Under the pieces are notes generated by a model. The model saw only the letters and a list, made by a program, of their open reading frames with translations. It was not told the DNA's origin and ran no database searches. From assembly GCA_019115085.1 (NCBI GenBank), contig DXEF01000024.1:1-53331 (forward strand): a DNA stretch of 53,331 bases, read 5' to 3'. Both the position numbers and the translations under genes were made by a program. This DNA is from Candidatus Agathobaculum pullicola (GTDB lineage: Bacteria > Bacillota > Clostridia > Oscillospirales > Butyricicoccaceae). Positions 52,322-53,331 of this stretch are shown piece by piece. Each line of letters opens with the position of its first letter. Position 1 is the first letter of the stretch.

Positions 52322-52943
52322 GTTTGACGACATGCTGCGCAGTCTGCCGACGGCCTACCGGCGCGACGCATGGGTGATGGCGCTTTTGGGCGCGGTGCAG
52401 GCGGTGGACGAGGGACAGCGCGAGGCCGCACGCGAAGCGGCGGCGCAGCTCAAGCTGGACGAGATGACCTTTATCCTGCCGGTTGAGGAGCGCATCGCGG
52501 GGCTGAAAACCGCCGCCGGTACATCGCAGGACGAGCGCCGCAGCGCACTTTCGGCCAAGTGGCGCTCGGCGGCGGGCAAGTGCGACATGGAACAGCTCCG
52601 CGCCATTTGCGGCGCGTGGCAGGGCGTGGCCGCGCAGGTGGACTACGACGCGGCGCAGTACTTGCTCGACGTACTGTTTCGCAGCTGGGGCGCGATGCCG
52701 ACCAACATGGACCGGGTGCGGCAGGCACTCCGCGAGGTCATCCCGGCGCACATCGCGTTCGCGGTGGCGGTCAAGCTGCTGCGCGAGACGCAGGCGGATG
52801 TGTGCACGGTCATTGCCGCGAGCCGCCGCACGGTCTATCCCGACGCGGAGGTAGAGCAGTGGCAGCGCACGGCGGGTGCGGTGCAATACGCCGCGCTGAC
52901 CGGCACAAAGAACAGGATTTATACAGAAATCGAGGTGCAATAG
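52314..52943 (+). CDS. Tail protein I family (YmfQ/XkdU, DUF2313)
   Basis: This is a 209-residue protein with the DUF2313 opening (FDDMLRSLPTAYRRDAWVMA), a central helix pair with LDEMTFILPVEERIAGL, and the C-terminal block RQALREVIPAHIAFAVAVKL. It links baseplate and tail fibre in PBSX-like particles. It overlaps the baseplate J gene by 8 bp. Confidence 0.88.
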   Translation: MREFDDMLRSLPTAYRRDAWVMALLGAVQAVDEGQREAAREAAAQLKLDEMTFILPVEERIAGLKTAAGTSQDERRSALSAKWRSAAGKCDMEQLRAICGAWQGVAAQVDYDAAQYLLDVLFRSWGAMPTNMDRVRQALREVIPAHIAFAVAVKLLRETQADVCTVIAASRRTVYPDAEVEQWQRTAGAVQYAALTGTKNRIYTEIEVQ

Positions 52944-53331
52944 ATGAGCGAAACCCCTGTAAAATGGACAGCCGCGGGGCTGACCCCGGCGGGAAACGCG
53001 CTGCAAGCGGCGCTGCTGGGCACGGGCGACGGCCTGACCTTCACGCGCGCGGCAGCGTCGGACGCGGAGGGCGTGGAGCGGCTGGACTTGACGCTGCAAG
53101 CGCCCTGCACGGTGGACGGCCCCAAGTGCCGCGTGCCGGTGCTGCTGACAAACGCGGGCGTGGAGACAGGCTTCACGATGACCGAGCTGCGGTTTTACGT
53201 CCGGCGCGTGACGGACGGCGCGCCCACGGGCGAGGAAGTGCTGTATGCCACCGTGACCGACGAGACGGGCGACCCCATCCCGACGGCGGCGCAGTCGCCC
53301 GGCTTTACGATTGACTGGGCGTTCGTGTTCC
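52944..53331 (+). CDS. Tail fibre N-terminal region (partial)
   Basis: ATG at 52944 opens a frame still running at the right edge (129 residues visible). It begins MSETPVKWTAAGLTPAGNAL and has the strand-rich VPVLLTNAGVETGFTMTELR block followed by VTDGAPTGEEVLYATVTDET. This is the baseplate-attachment domain typical of Firmicutes tail fibre proteins. The receptor-binding part and any chaperone lie beyond the window. Confidence 0.8.
   Translation, partial: MSETPVKWTAAGLTPAGNALQAALLGTGDGLTFTRAAASDAEGVERLDLTLQAPCTVDGPKCRVPVLLTNAGVETGFTMTELRFYVRRVTDGAPTGEEVLYATVTDETGDPIPTAAQSPGFTIDWAFVF

Overview
The window reads as a GC-rich Clostridia chromosome, most likely an Oscillospirales gut organism of the Butyricicoccus/Agathobaculum type. 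This is inferred from protein character (reverse rubrerythrin, DUF896, DUF4364 and DUF2089 proteins, PBSX-type prophage genes) and from the Gram-positive ribosome binding sites; the genus is a guess. Two integrated elements lie at tRNA sites and frame about 32 kb of ordinary chromosome.

Region 1 (1-3250) is the integrase end of an integrative element sitting at the 3' end of a tRNA-Gln(CUG) gene. It has a tyrosine integrase, an XRE repressor, and a divergent set of small genes: an excisionase-like HTH protein, a 55-residue basic protein, an HTH protein and a partial gene running off the left edge.

Region 2 (3251-35223) is chromosomal. It holds a PEBP protein under an HxlR regulator, an O-acetyltransferase and tRNA-Ala(GGC). 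It then holds a 2-keto-3-deoxygluconate (KDG) operon (eda, a VOC protein, kdgK) facing an IclR-type kdgR, with KdgR-box-like operators at both promoters. Next come a LacI regulator, an esterase, a DUF2089 plus twin membrane-protein unit, a MATE pump, a nitroreductase, a cca/HD/YjbQ operon, metY, an Rrf2 regulator with reverse rubrerythrin, a DUF4364-lrgA-lrgB operon, and a repair and stringent-response stretch (radC, uvrB, uvrA, recJ, relA, HAD, tatD). A doubly deleted metallo-beta-lactamase-fold pseudogene lies between uvrB and uvrA.

Region 3 (35227-53331, open to the right) is a PBSX-like contractile-tail prophage or prophage derivative integrated in a tRNA-Gly gene. It carries an integrase, an Ltp-type superinfection-exclusion lipoprotein, a CI-like repressor with many ATATCAG operator half-sites, an accessory block of tiny genes punctuated by a three-copy 65-bp regulatory repeat, an origin-binding replication protein with iteron-like repeats inside its gene, and a DnaB-type helicase. 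After that come tail genes only: terminator, sheath, tube, frameshifted chaperone, tape measure, hub fused to CHAP, gp25-like, baseplate J, tail protein I and fibre. No terminase, portal or capsid gene stands between replication and tail.

The most interesting signal is a pair of compact modules (47885-48228 and 50474-50798) placed between tail genes. Each has a 23-24 residue hydrophobic peptide between two convergent, nearly identical promoters. Each also has an inverted repeat able to fold the mRNA 5' end onto its 3' end, a hairpin across the stop codon, and a terminator behind each opposing promoter. They look like type I toxin-antitoxin modules of a family I do not recognise. A second notable point is a pair of LexA-box-like sites, one before int and one before a small ORF antisense to the repressor gene, which suggests an SOS-controlled lysis/lysogeny switch.
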